64,000 bases of DNA, taken from NCBI RefSeq assembly GCF_003324525.1, contig NZ_QGDC01000004.1, forward strand, positions 310,001-374,000, read 5' to 3'. Position numbers and translations under genes: made by a program. This document shows positions 18,347-27,732 of this stretch, piece after piece. Numbering within the stretch: position 1 is the stretch's first letter; every line of letters starts with the position of its first letter. The notes under the pieces are model-generated. The model did not search any database and was not told the DNA's origin. It worked only from the letters and a program-made list of their open reading frames with translations. The DNA comes from Mucilaginibacter hurinus. GTDB lineage: Bacteria > Bacteroidota > Bacteroidia > Sphingobacteriales > Sphingobacteriaceae.

Positions 18347-19495
18347 TTATTTACTAGATGGTATAAGTACCGTTTTGATACAGTTATCCAGCTTTGATGA
18401 AAAAATATTATACGCGTCAGCTACTTCCTCCAGCGGGATGCGGTGCGTAATTAATTCACTTGGTTTTAGTCTGCCTGATTGCACATGTTCAATAAGACGC
18501 GGCAGCAGCCGCTTAACCGACGCCTGGTTAGCCCGTATGGTTATACCCTTATTAAGAACATTGCCAATAGGTATCAGGTTAAATGGCGGGCCGTAAACAC
18601 CAACAATTGATACGATACCCCCTTTTTTTACAGAGTTAATTGCCCACTGTAAAGCGGTACCGGCACCCGCTTGTAAAAGCCCTACGCGTCCTGTTAACGT
18701 TTGCAACGTATTACCTTCAGCTTCACACCCCACACAGTCAATACATACGTCAGCCCCATACCAGTCGGTAGTCTTTTTCAAAAAAACAACAGGATCTTCA
18801 AGCGACTTAAAGTTATACACCTCGCATTTAGCGTAGTTTTTTGCAAATTCCAACCGGTAATCAATATGATCTATAACTATTACCCTAGAAGGGCCGAAAA
18901 ACCATGCACAGCGTGCAGCCATAATACCGATAGGCCCGGCACCAAATATTACTACCGTATCACCCTCTTTTATACCGCCCATTTCTGCTGCCTGGTATCC
19001 TGTGGGCACAACATCGGTTAACATAACAGCATCGTCCGGATCCATGTCAGCTGGTATAACAGTCGGGCCTACATTGGCGTAAGGTACGCGAACATATTCG
19101 GCCTGTCCGCCGTCAAAACCGCCCGCTGTATGCGAATAGCCAAATATACCTCCTACGGCAGTAGCCATAGGGTTTGATTCGTGACAGTTCCCGTAAAGCC
19201 CCTGCTTACAAAAGTTGCACTTCCCGCAGGCTATATTAAACGGTACCAGTACGTGATCGCCCACTTTTACATTGGTAACCAAGGGGCCCACCTCTTCCAC
19301 AATACCAACAAACTCATGCCCGAAGGTTTGACCAACCCGGGTATCAGGCACCATGCCATGATATAAGTGCAGGTCGGACCCGCATATGCAGGTTCTTGTA
19401 ACCCTGACAATGGCGTCTTCAGGGTGCTGTATTTCCGGCATCGGCCGTTGTTGAGCCCTTACCCTGTAAGGACCGCGATAATTCATTGCTAACAT
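18347..19495 (-). CDS. Zinc-dependent alcohol dehydrogenase (formaldehyde-dehydrogenase-like)
   Basis: The 382-aa MDR enzyme has the catalytic zinc motifs (CICGSDLHLYHG, GHEFVGIVEEVG), a full four-Cys structural zinc loop (CGKCNFCKQGLYGNC) and the Rossmann signature VIFGAGPIGIMAARCA. A long insertion (residues about 235-285) fits the glutathione-independent formaldehyde dehydrogenase branch of the family. It would oxidise small aldehydes or alcohols with NAD. An ATG three codons downstream (19486) is an equally good start. It is the first gene of a minus-strand run (adh, 160-aa protein, lipoprotein, SDR, truncated yetF, second adh, LLM). Confidence 0.88.
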   Translation of the reverse strand: MLAMNYRGPYRVRAQQRPMPEIQHPEDAIVRVTRTCICGSDLHLYHGMVPDTRVGQTFGHEFVGIVEEVGPLVTNVKVGDHVLVPFNIACGKCNFCKQGLYGNCHESNPMATAVGGIFGYSHTAGGFDGGQAEYVRVPYANVGPTVIPADMDPDDAVMLTDVVPTGYQAAEMGGIKEGDTVVIFGAGPIGIMAARCAWFFGPSRVIVIDHIDYRLEFAKNYAKCEVYNFKSLEDPVVFLKKTTDWYGADVCIDCVGCEAEGNTLQTLTGRVGLLQAGAGTALQWAINSVKKGGIVSIVGVYGPPFNLIPIGNVLNKGITIRANQASVKRLLPRLIEHVQSGRLKPSELITHRIPLEEVADAYNIFSSKLDNCIKTVLIPSSK

Positions 19496-19839
19496 AGCTG
19501 CGTTTTAGTTTAGTAAACGATAATTAAACTTTACCCGCCAGTATTTAATATTCTAATTCCGACCGGGTTACTTTTTAGGACTTAACAGGCGGGAAGAGAT
19601 GATGTTTTAATTTGTAATTAATAATTTTAGAAGCCCGTATTAACTCCAATAGGGAATAACCTGCTTTGAAAATCACACAGAAGAGCTATTTGAAGCTAAT
19701 ATTGAGTAAAAGTTGTGCTATTATAATTTACGTTGTAAAATATTTATTTTCTTAAAACTACAACACAATTTTAATGTTAACAATACTATCCGTTAATCTG
19801 ATGCCGTTTACAACTCCCGATTTAAAACACAAATAATAG
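19496..19839. other. 344-bp divergent intergenic region
   Basis: This AT-rich spacer separates the minus-strand dehydrogenase run from the plus-strand carbamoyltransferase operon, so it must contain both promoters. I see no clear TAnnTTTG element and no open frame of note. CCCGCC at 19534-19539 and GGCGGG at 19588-19593 form an inverted repeat with a 48-base loop, probably too long to be a terminator. Confidence 0.5.
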
Positions 19840-21558
19840 ATGTATACATTAGGAATCAATGCCGTTTTTCACGATTCAGCAGCATGCATTATTAGGGACG
19901 GCGTTTTGCTTGCCGCTACGGAAGAGGAGCGATTTACTCATTTTAAACACGGCAAACGGCCTGTTCCATTTTCAACATGGGAACTTCCATTTCACGCCAT
20001 TGATTACTGTTTGCAAGTGGCCGGCATCCATATCAATGATATAGACCATATCGCTTACTCGTTTGACCCATATTTGCTGATAAATGATAAATACCGGGGC
20101 AAACCTACTATTGACATACCCTTTGAGGATGGTGATTCACATTTAAAAACTGAGTTTGGCAATGTATGGGATCCGCTATTTTTAGCATCTATAATAAATG
20201 CGCCAGGCCAGTTGCGGGATGGGTACCCCCATCACTTGCAAAAACGTTTCGCGGGCTGTGTTATTCAGCGCGACAAATGGCATTTTGTTGAGCATCACAT
20301 ATCGCACGCGGCCAGCGCTTTCCATTGCTCACCATTTAAAAATGCCGCGGTGATGACGGTAGACGGCAGGGGTGAGCTGGCAACCACGACGTATAACATT
20401 GGTACCGGACAGCAACTAAGCCGTATCGGCCAGGTAAATATGCCGCACTCGCTAGGCCTGTTATATGAAGATGTAACTACGCATTTGGGCTTCCTGCATT
20501 CGTCAGACGAGTATAAAGTAATGGCGCTGGCATCATATGGAAAGCCGGAGTTTGTTAACGACTTTAGAGATATAGTGCAAATTGGCGCGAACGGGCAATA
20601 CACTATCAATAATCAAAATCTTACAGAACGCTTTGGGCCTAAGCGCATGCGGAATGAAGAATTTACTACGCATCATTTTAACATTGCGCACTCAATGCAA
20701 CTGGTACTTGAAGAGGCTATGCTTGAACTTACCGGGTGGCTGCAGCATGAAACCAGAGAGGAAAACCTGTGCCTGGCTGGCGGCGTTGCCCTGAATTGTG
20801 TGGCCAATGCCCGTATACGTGATCGCGGCGCGTTTAAAAACGTTTGGGTTCAACCTGCTTCCGGCGACGATGGCACCGCCCTTGGTGCAGCCCTTTGGGT
20901 AGATGCCCGGGTAAGAGAAAGCGACGAGCGTAAATTTGAAATGACCCATTGCTATTGGGGACCTGAGTACAGCGACCAGGAAATAGAGCGTTTATTAAAA
21001 TTATGGAAAGTACCTTACCGCAAACTGAATAATATTGCTGACGAAACTGCTGACGTGCTTGCCGAAAATAAAATAATCGGCTGGTACCAGGGGCGCATGG
21101 AATTTGGTCCGCGGGCGCTGGGCAGCCGTTCAATACTGGCATCGCCAATTACGCAGGAGATGCAGGCGCGGCTAAATGAGGTTAAGGACCGGGAAGATTT
21201 TAGGCCGGTAGCACCTGTAGTGCTTGAAGAGGAAGCATCCGATTGGTTTGAGAACGCCCGCTATTCGCCTTTTATGTTGTTTATATACGATGTAAAACCA
21301 GATAAGGCAGAAAGGATACCTGCGGTAAGACATACCGACGGCACGGCCAGGATACAAACTATAAATGACCAGCAGCACAAAAACTACTACGATTTGCTTA
21401 AAGCCTTTCATCGTAAAACCGGGGTACCGGTATTGGTTAACACCTCGTTTAACACCCTTGGCAAGCCAATTGTATGTACACCGCGGGATGCTGTGGAGTG
21501 CTTTTGGACATCTCCTTTCGATGCCCTGGTTATTGGTTCGTTTATTATTGAGAAATAA
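19840..21558 (+). CDS. Carbamoyltransferase, NodU/CmcH/TobZ family
   Basis: The 572-aa protein has the N-terminal ASKHA/Kae1-like domain, beginning LGINAVFHDSAACII and including ATEEERFTHFKHGKR, the metal-binding EHHISHAASAF and VMTVDGRGE, and the C-terminal YrdC-like domain with GWYQGRMEFGPRALG and a PVLVNTSFN stretch. NodU-type enzymes make carbamoyl-AMP and transfer the carbamoyl group to a hydroxyl of a sugar or antibiotic. The next two genes, 5 bp and 5 bp apart, encode GT2 and GT9 glycosyltransferases, so a glycan sugar is the likely acceptor. The length is typical and all main motifs are present. Confidence 0.92.
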   Translation: MYTLGINAVFHDSAACIIRDGVLLAATEEERFTHFKHGKRPVPFSTWELPFHAIDYCLQVAGIHINDIDHIAYSFDPYLLINDKYRGKPTIDIPFEDGDSHLKTEFGNVWDPLFLASIINAPGQLRDGYPHHLQKRFAGCVIQRDKWHFVEHHISHAASAFHCSPFKNAAVMTVDGRGELATTTYNIGTGQQLSRIGQVNMPHSLGLLYEDVTTHLGFLHSSDEYKVMALASYGKPEFVNDFRDIVQIGANGQYTINNQNLTERFGPKRMRNEEFTTHHFNIAHSMQLVLEEAMLELTGWLQHETREENLCLAGGVALNCVANARIRDRGAFKNVWVQPASGDDGTALGAALWVDARVRESDERKFEMTHCYWGPEYSDQEIERLLKLWKVPYRKLNNIADETADVLAENKIIGWYQGRMEFGPRALGSRSILASPITQEMQARLNEVKDREDFRPVAPVVLEEEASDWFENARYSPFMLFIYDVKPDKAERIPAVRHTDGTARIQTINDQQHKNYYDLLKAFHRKTGVPVLVNTSFNTLGKPIVCTPRDAVECFWTSPFDALVIGSFIIEK

Positions 21559-21563
21559 ACACA

Positions 21564-22532
21564 ATGATCAGCATTTCAGTAATTATACCCACTTATAAGC
21601 GTAGCAACCTGCTTAAAAAATGCATAAAGGCGCTTTTAACCCAAAGGTTTGACAAGGCACTTTATGAGATTATTGTTGTGAGCGACGGTCCCGATGATGA
21701 AACCCGGCGTATGCTGAATGACTGGACGGGGTACAATTTCCCTTTGATACGTTTCTTTTCTTTACCGCAAAAAAAAGGCCCCGCGGCAGCCCGTAACTAT
21801 GGCTGGTTAAACGCGAAAGGTAACATCATTGCATTTACTGATGATGATTGTTTACCAGATGCCAATTGGCTTAAAGAGATAGTTACACATTGTAAACCTG
21901 ATGAAGACATTGCCGTTACAGGCCGTGTAATTGTGCCTGTAACCAAGCGGCCTACTGATTATGAACTTAATACCGCCAACCTGCAAGAGGCTGATTTTAT
22001 AACGGCTAATTGTGCGTGTACAAAACGGGCTTTACACAAAGCTGGTGGCTTCGATGAAAAATTTTGTATGGCCTGGCGTGAAGACAGTGACCTGGAGTTT
22101 AAGCTAATCAATAATGCTATCCCTATAAAGCGGTTGCCAAGCGCCGTAGTGGTGCACCCCGTGAGACATTCTGCCTGGGGAATCAGCGTTAAGGAACAGA
22201 AAAAAACAATGTATGATGCGCTGCTTTACAAAAAGCACCCGCATTTATTTCGTAAAAAAATAAAGCCAGCCCATCCTGTTTTATACTACTTGATAATTGC
22301 ATCATGTTTGGCAGCGCTGGCCGGGTTGGTTTCAGGAAATGATATGCTGCGGAACACCGGATTAATTACCTGGATGGCTTTAACAATTTATTTTGTTTGC
22401 AAAAGGTTAGCTGTAACAAAACTTACCGCAAGCCATATTATCGAAATGGTTGTTACTTCATTGATAATACCATTTGCATCAATTTTCTGGCGGTGGTATG
22501 GTGCCATTAAGTACAGGGTATTATTTATTTAA
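21564..22532 (+). CDS. Family 2 glycosyltransferase with C-terminal membrane helices
   Basis: The 322-aa protein has a GT-A domain (ISVIIPTYKR, VVSDGPDD, GPAAARNYGW, the metal-binding FTDDDC at about residue 92-97, and WREDSDLEFKL). After about residue 230 come two or three hydrophobic helices (YYLIIASCLAALAGLV, LITWMALTIYFV, VTSLIIPFASIFW) that anchor it to the inner membrane. It probably adds a sugar to a lipid-linked intermediate. It is translationally close to the carbamoyltransferase (5 bp) and to the GT9 gene (5 bp). Confidence 0.9.
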   Translation: MISISVIIPTYKRSNLLKKCIKALLTQRFDKALYEIIVVSDGPDDETRRMLNDWTGYNFPLIRFFSLPQKKGPAAARNYGWLNAKGNIIAFTDDDCLPDANWLKEIVTHCKPDEDIAVTGRVIVPVTKRPTDYELNTANLQEADFITANCACTKRALHKAGGFDEKFCMAWREDSDLEFKLINNAIPIKRLPSAVVVHPVRHSAWGISVKEQKKTMYDALLYKKHPHLFRKKIKPAHPVLYYLIIASCLAALAGLVSGNDMLRNTGLITWMALTIYFVCKRLAVTKLTASHIIEMVVTSLIIPFASIFWRWYGAIKYRVLFI

Positions 22533-22537
22533 GTAAG

Positions 22538-23533
22538 ATGAAATTAGCTTCCGATAAGATTAAAAAGATCGCCATTTTCAGGGCTCTGCAATTAGGCGAT
22601 ATGCTTTGTGCTATACCCGGCGTGCGTGCTTTGCGGCATGCGTACCCTAATGCTGCTATTGTGTTAATTGGTTTGCCGTGGGCAAAATCCTTTACCCAAA
22701 GATTCAGTCGCTACTTTGATGACTTTATTGAATTTCCGGGTTATCCGGGCTTACCCGAGCAGCCATTAAATCCCGGTGCATTTACAGCGTTTTTAGCTAA
22801 AGTGCAAGCCTATGAATTTGATTTGGCTATACAGATACAGGGGAATGGAACTATTGTTAACCCCATGATTGAGTTATTCGGCGCTGCATATACAGCGGGG
22901 TTTTCAACACACGGACACTATGCGCCGGACAATGGCCTGTTTATGCCGTATCCTGACTATGGGCCTGAAGTGGAGCGGCATATTCTGCTTATGCAGCACC
23001 TGGGAATAAACGCTCGTGGCAGCGAACTTGAATTTCCGTTAACAACTAAGGATTATGATTCGCTTGATGCACTGGAATTGGATATCACCCCGAAGCGTTA
23101 CGTGTGCGTGCATCCCGGTTCGCGCGGGCAGTGGCGGCAGTGGCCCACAAAATATTTTGCTTCGCTGGCCGACTACTGCATTGAACAAGGTTATAAAGCG
23201 GTGATAACGGGCACCACAGATGAACTGGAGATTGTTGAATCAGTGATAAGCCATATGCGCAACACGCCCATTAACGCGGCAGGAAGAACATCAATGGGCG
23301 GAGCAGGCGTATTAATACAAAATGCCGCCATGCTGATATCAAACTGTACAGGTGTTTCGCATATAGCTGCGGCATTTAAAACGCCCAGCATTGTTATAAG
23401 CATGGACGGCGAACCGCACCGTTGGGGACCGGCTGACAAAAGAGTGCACCGTACTATTAACTGGCTGGAAGCGCCTGACTTTCACTCGGTATTTCGCGAG
23501 ACGGTGGAGATGGTGAGCCTGGCGGCCGGTTGA
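22538..23533 (+). CDS. Family 9 glycosyltransferase (heptosyltransferase-like)
   Basis: The 331-aa GT-B protein has the GT9 N-terminal signature (IAIFRALQLGDMLCAIP), the mid-protein sugar-nucleotide region (VHPGSRGQWRQWP) and the C-terminal CTGVSHIAAA with the conserved acceptor/donor contacts. GT9 members such as WaaC/WaaF add ADP-heptose to lipopolysaccharide core, and a GmhB-like phosphatase gene in the facing operon supports heptose as donor. It ends the plus-strand operon. Its last 77 bp overlap the 3' end of the facing GT9 gene. Confidence 0.9.
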   Translation: MKLASDKIKKIAIFRALQLGDMLCAIPGVRALRHAYPNAAIVLIGLPWAKSFTQRFSRYFDDFIEFPGYPGLPEQPLNPGAFTAFLAKVQAYEFDLAIQIQGNGTIVNPMIELFGAAYTAGFSTHGHYAPDNGLFMPYPDYGPEVERHILLMQHLGINARGSELEFPLTTKDYDSLDALELDITPKRYVCVHPGSRGQWRQWPTKYFASLADYCIEQGYKAVITGTTDELEIVESVISHMRNTPINAAGRTSMGGAGVLIQNAAMLISNCTGVSHIAAAFKTPSIVISMDGEPHRWGPADKRVHRTINWLEAPDFHSVFRETVEMVSLAAG

Positions 23534-24596
23534 GCAATTCCCGCACAGCGTTAATTATATCACCGGCTCCCGGTACGCCCGTAGGTACATGATATAAAGT
23601 TTTATTAACGTACGCGATAACCTCATTACTACTGCGCAAATGGGCCGGCACAGGAAATTGCAAAACTTTACAAGGCACCTGCCATGGCGTATGTTGCGGA
23701 TTAGTTTGTGCATAAAGCACTACTACAGGCGTACCAACCGCTGCCGCGATATGTACTGTACCGGTGTTCACTGAGATAAGCACCGGCGACTGTTTTACGA
23801 GCCAGATAAACTCATCTAAACCAAACATACCGGCAACCGAAAAACTTCCGGGTCCTGTTTGTTGTTCCAATATATCTGTAAGTTCCTTTTCAGCCGCCGA
23901 GCCTGTAAACAATACCTGGTAACCGTTATTCGTAATTAACTGCTTTGCAGCTTCAATCCAAAGCCGGTTAGGATACATGCGCTTTTTTTCGCTAACACCA
24001 GCGTGCAAAATAAGCCATGGGCGGTTAATGTATATACCTCTCTGTAGCATCTTTGCTAACACGCCGGTTCGCAACCGTTCGTCTACCTTTACACCCAGCG
24101 CTGTATTTACAGTGGTTGCCCCCACTACGGCCACCAGGTCTAAATCCCGTTGTACCTGGTGTTTAATGTGCTGGTAAGGTTCTTTATCAGGTACCCAATC
24201 CGTTAGTAAATGATAGGGATTTTCGCGGCAGTAGGCCAATATCCGTGGTACACCGGCCAGGTACGCCAGCATAGCCGCCGGTAACGGATTTTGGCTGTAA
24301 ACCGTAAATATGATTGCGGCGTCGAAGTTTTTTTTCGCTAACGTGTCTGTCAACTCGTTAAAGCGTTCACGATCAGGCACGCCAGCCGTTTTAACCCACG
24401 GCAGGTCGTAAACGATAACGTCGTCAACTTCAGCAATATGCTTTGCGATACCTTGTGCAGCAGACGAGGTTAGTACTGTTATGTTAGCGTCAAAGGTTTC
24501 TTTTAAGGCGCGTATTGCCGGCGCACTCATTATCAAATCGCCCATATTGTCAGGGCGTATGCATAAAATATTTTTACAGTTACTCCACCTGTTCAT
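23457..24596 (-). CDS. Family 9 glycosyltransferase (heptosyltransferase-like)
   Basis: The 379-aa GT-B protein starts NILCIRPDNMGDLIMSAPAI, the GT9 signature, and has LILHAGVSEKKRMYP and SVNTGTVHIAAAVGTP in the C-terminal half. A Pro/Ser-rich tail (RPPGSPSPPSREIP) ends the protein and is coded in the region that overlaps the facing GT9 gene. Its start overlaps the end of the phosphatase gene by 17 bp. It is the last of four tightly coupled minus-strand genes. It is only distantly similar to the facing GT9, so the pair is not a recent duplication. Confidence 0.9.
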   Translation of the reverse strand: MNRWSNCKNILCIRPDNMGDLIMSAPAIRALKETFDANITVLTSSAAQGIAKHIAEVDDVIVYDLPWVKTAGVPDRERFNELTDTLAKKNFDAAIIFTVYSQNPLPAAMLAYLAGVPRILAYCRENPYHLLTDWVPDKEPYQHIKHQVQRDLDLVAVVGATTVNTALGVKVDERLRTGVLAKMLQRGIYINRPWLILHAGVSEKKRMYPNRLWIEAAKQLITNNGYQVLFTGSAAEKELTDILEQQTGPGSFSVAGMFGLDEFIWLVKQSPVLISVNTGTVHIAAAVGTPVVVLYAQTNPQHTPWQVPCKVLQFPVPAHLRSSNEVIAYVNKTLYHVPTGVPGAGDIINAVRELLNRPPGSPSPPSREIPSESQALPAS

Positions 24597-25161
24597 GTTG
24601 GGTTGTATTTAATATAGAAAGAGCCGCCTCGTTAATGCTGCCGCATATCAGTGTCGGTGTCCGGAATTCACCTGGCACCCATTCTGTTTCATTACCGTTA
24701 TTTATTAATACTGTTTTGCAGCCTGCACGGTGTCCCGCCTCTACGTCATTCAATATGTCGCCTATCATCCACGAATCAGCCATGTTTATCTGCAGGTCGG
24801 CTGCGGCTTGTAACAACATACCGGCTTGCGGTTTACGGCATTCGCACGCCAAGGCGTATTGCGTTATAATTCCGTCGTCGTGGTGAGGGCAGTAGTAAAA
24901 TCCGCTCAGATGCAAGCCGAGGTTGGCAAGCAACTGCTTAAGGCGGTGCTCAACGCCAATTAATTTATCCTCGGTAAAGTAACCCCGCGCCACCCCTGAT
25001 TGATTGGACACTATCACCAGTATGTAACCTTGCGTTTGAAGGCGCCTTAAACCATCTATAGCGTCCGGTTGTATGGTAATTAATTCCGGGTTAACGTTGT
25101 AAGGAATATCCGGTATAAGCGTACCGTCTTTATCAAGAAAAACCGCTTTTTTACTATACAT
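24580..25161 (-). CDS. gmhB: HAD-family D-glycero-manno-heptose-1,7-bisphosphate phosphatase-like
   Basis: The 193-aa HAD-IIIA phosphatase has the nucleophile motif VFLDKDGTLIPD, motif II (VSNQSGVARGYF), the GmhB zinc site pattern C-x-H...C-x-C (YYCPHH, ACECRKP) and motif IV (MIGDILNDVEAG). GmhB removes the 7-phosphate of heptose bisphosphate on the route to ADP-heptose (or GDP-heptose). It is embedded between glycosyltransferase genes (2 bp and a 17-bp overlap), so the product probably feeds the GT9 enzymes. Histidinol-phosphate phosphatase is the main alternative for this fold; no his genes are near. Confidence 0.85.
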   Translation of the reverse strand: MYSKKAVFLDKDGTLIPDIPYNVNPELITIQPDAIDGLRRLQTQGYILVIVSNQSGVARGYFTEDKLIGVEHRLKQLLANLGLHLSGFYYCPHHDDGIITQYALACECRKPQAGMLLQAAADLQINMADSWMIGDILNDVEAGHRAGCKTVLINNGNETEWVPGEFRTPTLICGSINEAALSILNTTQHEQVE

Positions 25162-25163
25162 GA

Positions 25164-26462
25164 TTACGCGGCCCTGTCTTTACGGTCAACCTGCAGTTTG
25201 TACATCAACCTGTTTCTTGATAATACCGGATGCACACTTTTGTAGAGCGCGCTCACCTGCAACGCTACCTGGTGCCATGTAAAATATTTGTTTACGCGCT
25301 CAATGGCATTCTCGCTTACCCGGTTTAACAAACTTGCGTCAGCTAATACCTCCTTCAGCTTATCAGCCAGGGCAGCCGGGTTATTCGGCGGCACCAGCCA
25401 ACCGGTTTCTTCGTTTGCAACACTATACTTTATGCCGCCCACGTTTGAACCTATAACCGGTGTACCGCATGCCATGGCCTCAAGGGGGGTAATACCAAAC
25501 GGCTCATACCACGGGGTTGTAATGAACACGTCGGCCGCATTATAATAATATTTAAGCTGACTGCGGTTCTTACGGCCTGTAAATATTATCCTGTTAACAA
25601 CGCCATTTTGTTCGGCCAGTGACAGCAACCTTGCGTATTCGGGGTTACTTTCGGGCTGCAAATTATCAGATTCGCCACCCACTATTACTAAGGTGATTTT
25701 TTTGCCGGCTTGTTTTAACTTGCCAAGGGCGAGTATAACATTATCAACACCCTTACGGGGCACCATTCTTCCAAGTTGCAGAATTATGTGTTCGCTTTGC
25801 GGCAAACCGGTAATTTTACGCGCCACCTCTTTATCCATGGGGTAAAATTCGGTCGCGCTAAAGCCGCATGGTATAATGGTTATTTTATTTTCAGGGGCTT
25901 TATAGTACTTCATCAAATCTTCTTTGTCCTGCGGGCATTCAGCAATTACAAAGTCTGCTTCCTGCACAGCCTGCTGTTCAATTAACAGTCGCTCTTCCGG
26001 AAAATTATCTTTTTCGGCCTGGTGTATCCGCCGCACATGTCCCAGTGCGTGGAAGGTTACTACGAAAGGTATATCAAGTTCTTTTTTAACGCCGATGGCT
26101 ACCAGCGCAGACATGAAAAAGTTGGCATGTACCAATGAATAATGCAGTTGGCGATTAACAATAAATGCAATCATATTGTCCTTGAACTCCGTCATATATT
26201 GCAACAGCTCTTCCTTTATAACCGGTTGAGCGGGCCCCGCCTGTATATGTATAACACGTACACCAGGAACCCATTCAACTATAGTGGGTGTATCTTCACT
26301 GTCGCGCCGCGTATAAACATCAACCGCGTAGCCTTGCCGGGCAAGGTGCCGGGCTAATTGAGCCACATACACATTTTGTCCGCCTGTATCCACGCCGCCA
26401 AGCACGGCCAATGGCGATGCATGTTCGCTTATAAAAGCTATATGGTTATTTTGAAACTTCAT
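25164..26462 (-). CDS. Family 4 glycosyltransferase (MshA/sucrose-phosphate-synthase-like)
   Basis: The 432-aa GT-B enzyme has the N-terminal SPLAVLGGVDTGGQNVYV loop, VVTFHALGHVRR, ECPQDKEDL, the donor-domain ILQLGRMVPRKGVDN and the EX7E motif region (WYEPFGITPLEAMACG). The N-terminus is very like the D-inositol-3-phosphate glycosyltransferase/sucrose-phosphate synthase branch of GT4. The acceptor is not known. It overlaps the upstream glycosyltransferase gene by 17 bp and is 2 bp from the phosphatase gene, which implies coupled translation. Confidence 0.92.
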   Translation of the reverse strand: MKFQNNHIAFISEHASPLAVLGGVDTGGQNVYVAQLARHLARQGYAVDVYTRRDSEDTPTIVEWVPGVRVIHIQAGPAQPVIKEELLQYMTEFKDNMIAFIVNRQLHYSLVHANFFMSALVAIGVKKELDIPFVVTFHALGHVRRIHQAEKDNFPEERLLIEQQAVQEADFVIAECPQDKEDLMKYYKAPENKITIIPCGFSATEFYPMDKEVARKITGLPQSEHIILQLGRMVPRKGVDNVILALGKLKQAGKKITLVIVGGESDNLQPESNPEYARLLSLAEQNGVVNRIIFTGRKNRSQLKYYYNAADVFITTPWYEPFGITPLEAMACGTPVIGSNVGGIKYSVANEETGWLVPPNNPAALADKLKEVLADASLLNRVSENAIERVNKYFTWHQVALQVSALYKSVHPVLSRNRLMYKLQVDRKDRAA

Positions 26463-27426
26463 AGATAGTGTTGTTTATGCGTAGATCATGTTGTTTGCCG
26501 GTGATCACTTCTGCAAATAGCTTTTCCCAATCTTTTGTAAAACGCGATATATTAAAGCGTTCCATAGCCATGTCGCGGCCTCGGCTGCCAATTTCTTTTG
26601 CAAGCTGGGGCTCCTGAATCAGCATTTTCATCTTCTCTGTCAGGAAATTAGTATCGGTATGTATGTACCCGGAATACCCGTTATCAATTACCGCCGACAG
26701 TTCGGTAGTAGCCAGCCCTACAACGGGCATCCCCATCATCAGTGCCTCGCAAACCGCAAGGCCCAAACTGGTATATCTTATCGGGTTAAAAAAGAAACGA
26801 TAACGACTTTGAAACTCAGGCAATTGGGGGTGCAAAACTTCGCCCAAACCCCACGCGCCGGTACCCATACCTACAAGGTCAAGCGGCACATGTTGTTTTA
26901 CTTCTTGGAATATATCGAACCCCAGCAGCCTTCCGCGTGTGGGAAGATTATTTATCACGACAATGCCTTTACTTAAATGCCCGGAATACGTAACTTTTGG
27001 CATAGTAACGCCATGTTCTATTACATGAGTGGGCACGCCATTGTTATTCCACATCAGCCGGTTAAAATGCGTAACGTGTACCAGCGTAACATCCGTGTCA
27101 TCAACAACATGTTTAGTATCGGTTGGATGCTGCCGTGGCGGGTCATGCTCAAGGTAAATTTTAGGAAGTTCCCGTTGCGCTTCAGATAGTATTTCAAACT
27201 GATCTTTAAGGTAATTTTGATTTGTCTGAAAAAGTATGCAGTCAAATTGATGGTTCTTAACTTCCTCAGCTGCTATTTCAATAACATTGCTGCCAAACGG
27301 AAAGGTCTCTCCCCGGCCGTAATAACCTTCAGTTCTATCGTTTTTTACAGGGATGTAGATAGTATAATCGCCTTGAGAGAGATAGTATAAATAACTCCCG
27401 TGAATGTGCCAGGTGAATATTTTCAT
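26446..27426 (-). CDS. Glycosyltransferase, GT4-like
   Basis: The product is about 326 aa from the ATG at 27426 (MKIFTWHIHGSYLYYLSQG). It has a short GT-B N-terminal half (FDCILFQTNQNY, HDPPRQHPTDT, VTHFNRLMW) and a donor half with IEHGV, GRLLGFDIF and a GLAVCEALMMGMPVVGL motif that corresponds to the GT4 nucleotide-sugar site. It is the first gene of the minus-strand glycan operon, so the promoter should lie just upstream. Shorter than most GT4 proteins; the acceptor and donor are unknown. Confidence 0.85.
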   Translation of the reverse strand: MKIFTWHIHGSYLYYLSQGDYTIYIPVKNDRTEGYYGRGETFPFGSNVIEIAAEEVKNHQFDCILFQTNQNYLKDQFEILSEAQRELPKIYLEHDPPRQHPTDTKHVVDDTDVTLVHVTHFNRLMWNNNGVPTHVIEHGVTMPKVTYSGHLSKGIVVINNLPTRGRLLGFDIFQEVKQHVPLDLVGMGTGAWGLGEVLHPQLPEFQSRYRFFFNPIRYTSLGLAVCEALMMGMPVVGLATTELSAVIDNGYSGYIHTDTNFLTEKMKMLIQEPQLAKEIGSRGRDMAMERFNISRFTKDWEKLFAEVITGKQHDLRINNTIYEVSK

Positions 27427-27432
27427 ATGCAT

Positions 27433-27732
27433 TTAATACCTTAAAAGCGTTTGTGCCAAACACATCAAGAATGACACCACTTTTACTTATAAGTAATATA
27501 AAAATCCTAATAATTAAAAACAGGCTGATTATAAGGGCATTAAATATTTAATTAATTACATGAAAGGCAGGAGGTTATTGCCGCGAGTGTTCACTTATAC
27601 ATCACCCTGGCTGATACTAATTAATTTCTAATTAAAATCGCGAAGAATTTAGGCGTCAGGGTTATTTAAAAACTTTAAAAAAAAGAAGCAGCCGCGCTTA
27701 TATGGCGCAACTGCTCCCATTAAACTGATCTA
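27433..27732. other. Intergenic region upstream of the glycosyltransferase operon
   Basis: About 250 bp of AT-rich sequence lie between the operon start and a terminator at 27687-27715. The operon promoter should be here. I see no clear Bacteroidota -7 element and no open frame of interest. Confidence 0.5.
27687..27715 (-). terminator. Rho-independent terminator of the repeat-rich lipoprotein gene
   Basis: On the minus strand the sequence AGCAG-TTGCGCC-ATATAA-GCGCGG-CTGCT forms a GC-rich stem with one internal loop, and it is followed by TCTTTTTTTT. It lies about 20 bp after the stop of the lipoprotein gene at 27733. Confidence 0.8.

Noticed and set aside
19534..19593. CCCGCC/GGCGGG inverted repeat as a terminator
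   Set aside because: The loop is 48 bases long, there is no T-tract, and it lies in a divergent promoter region where no transcript ends.
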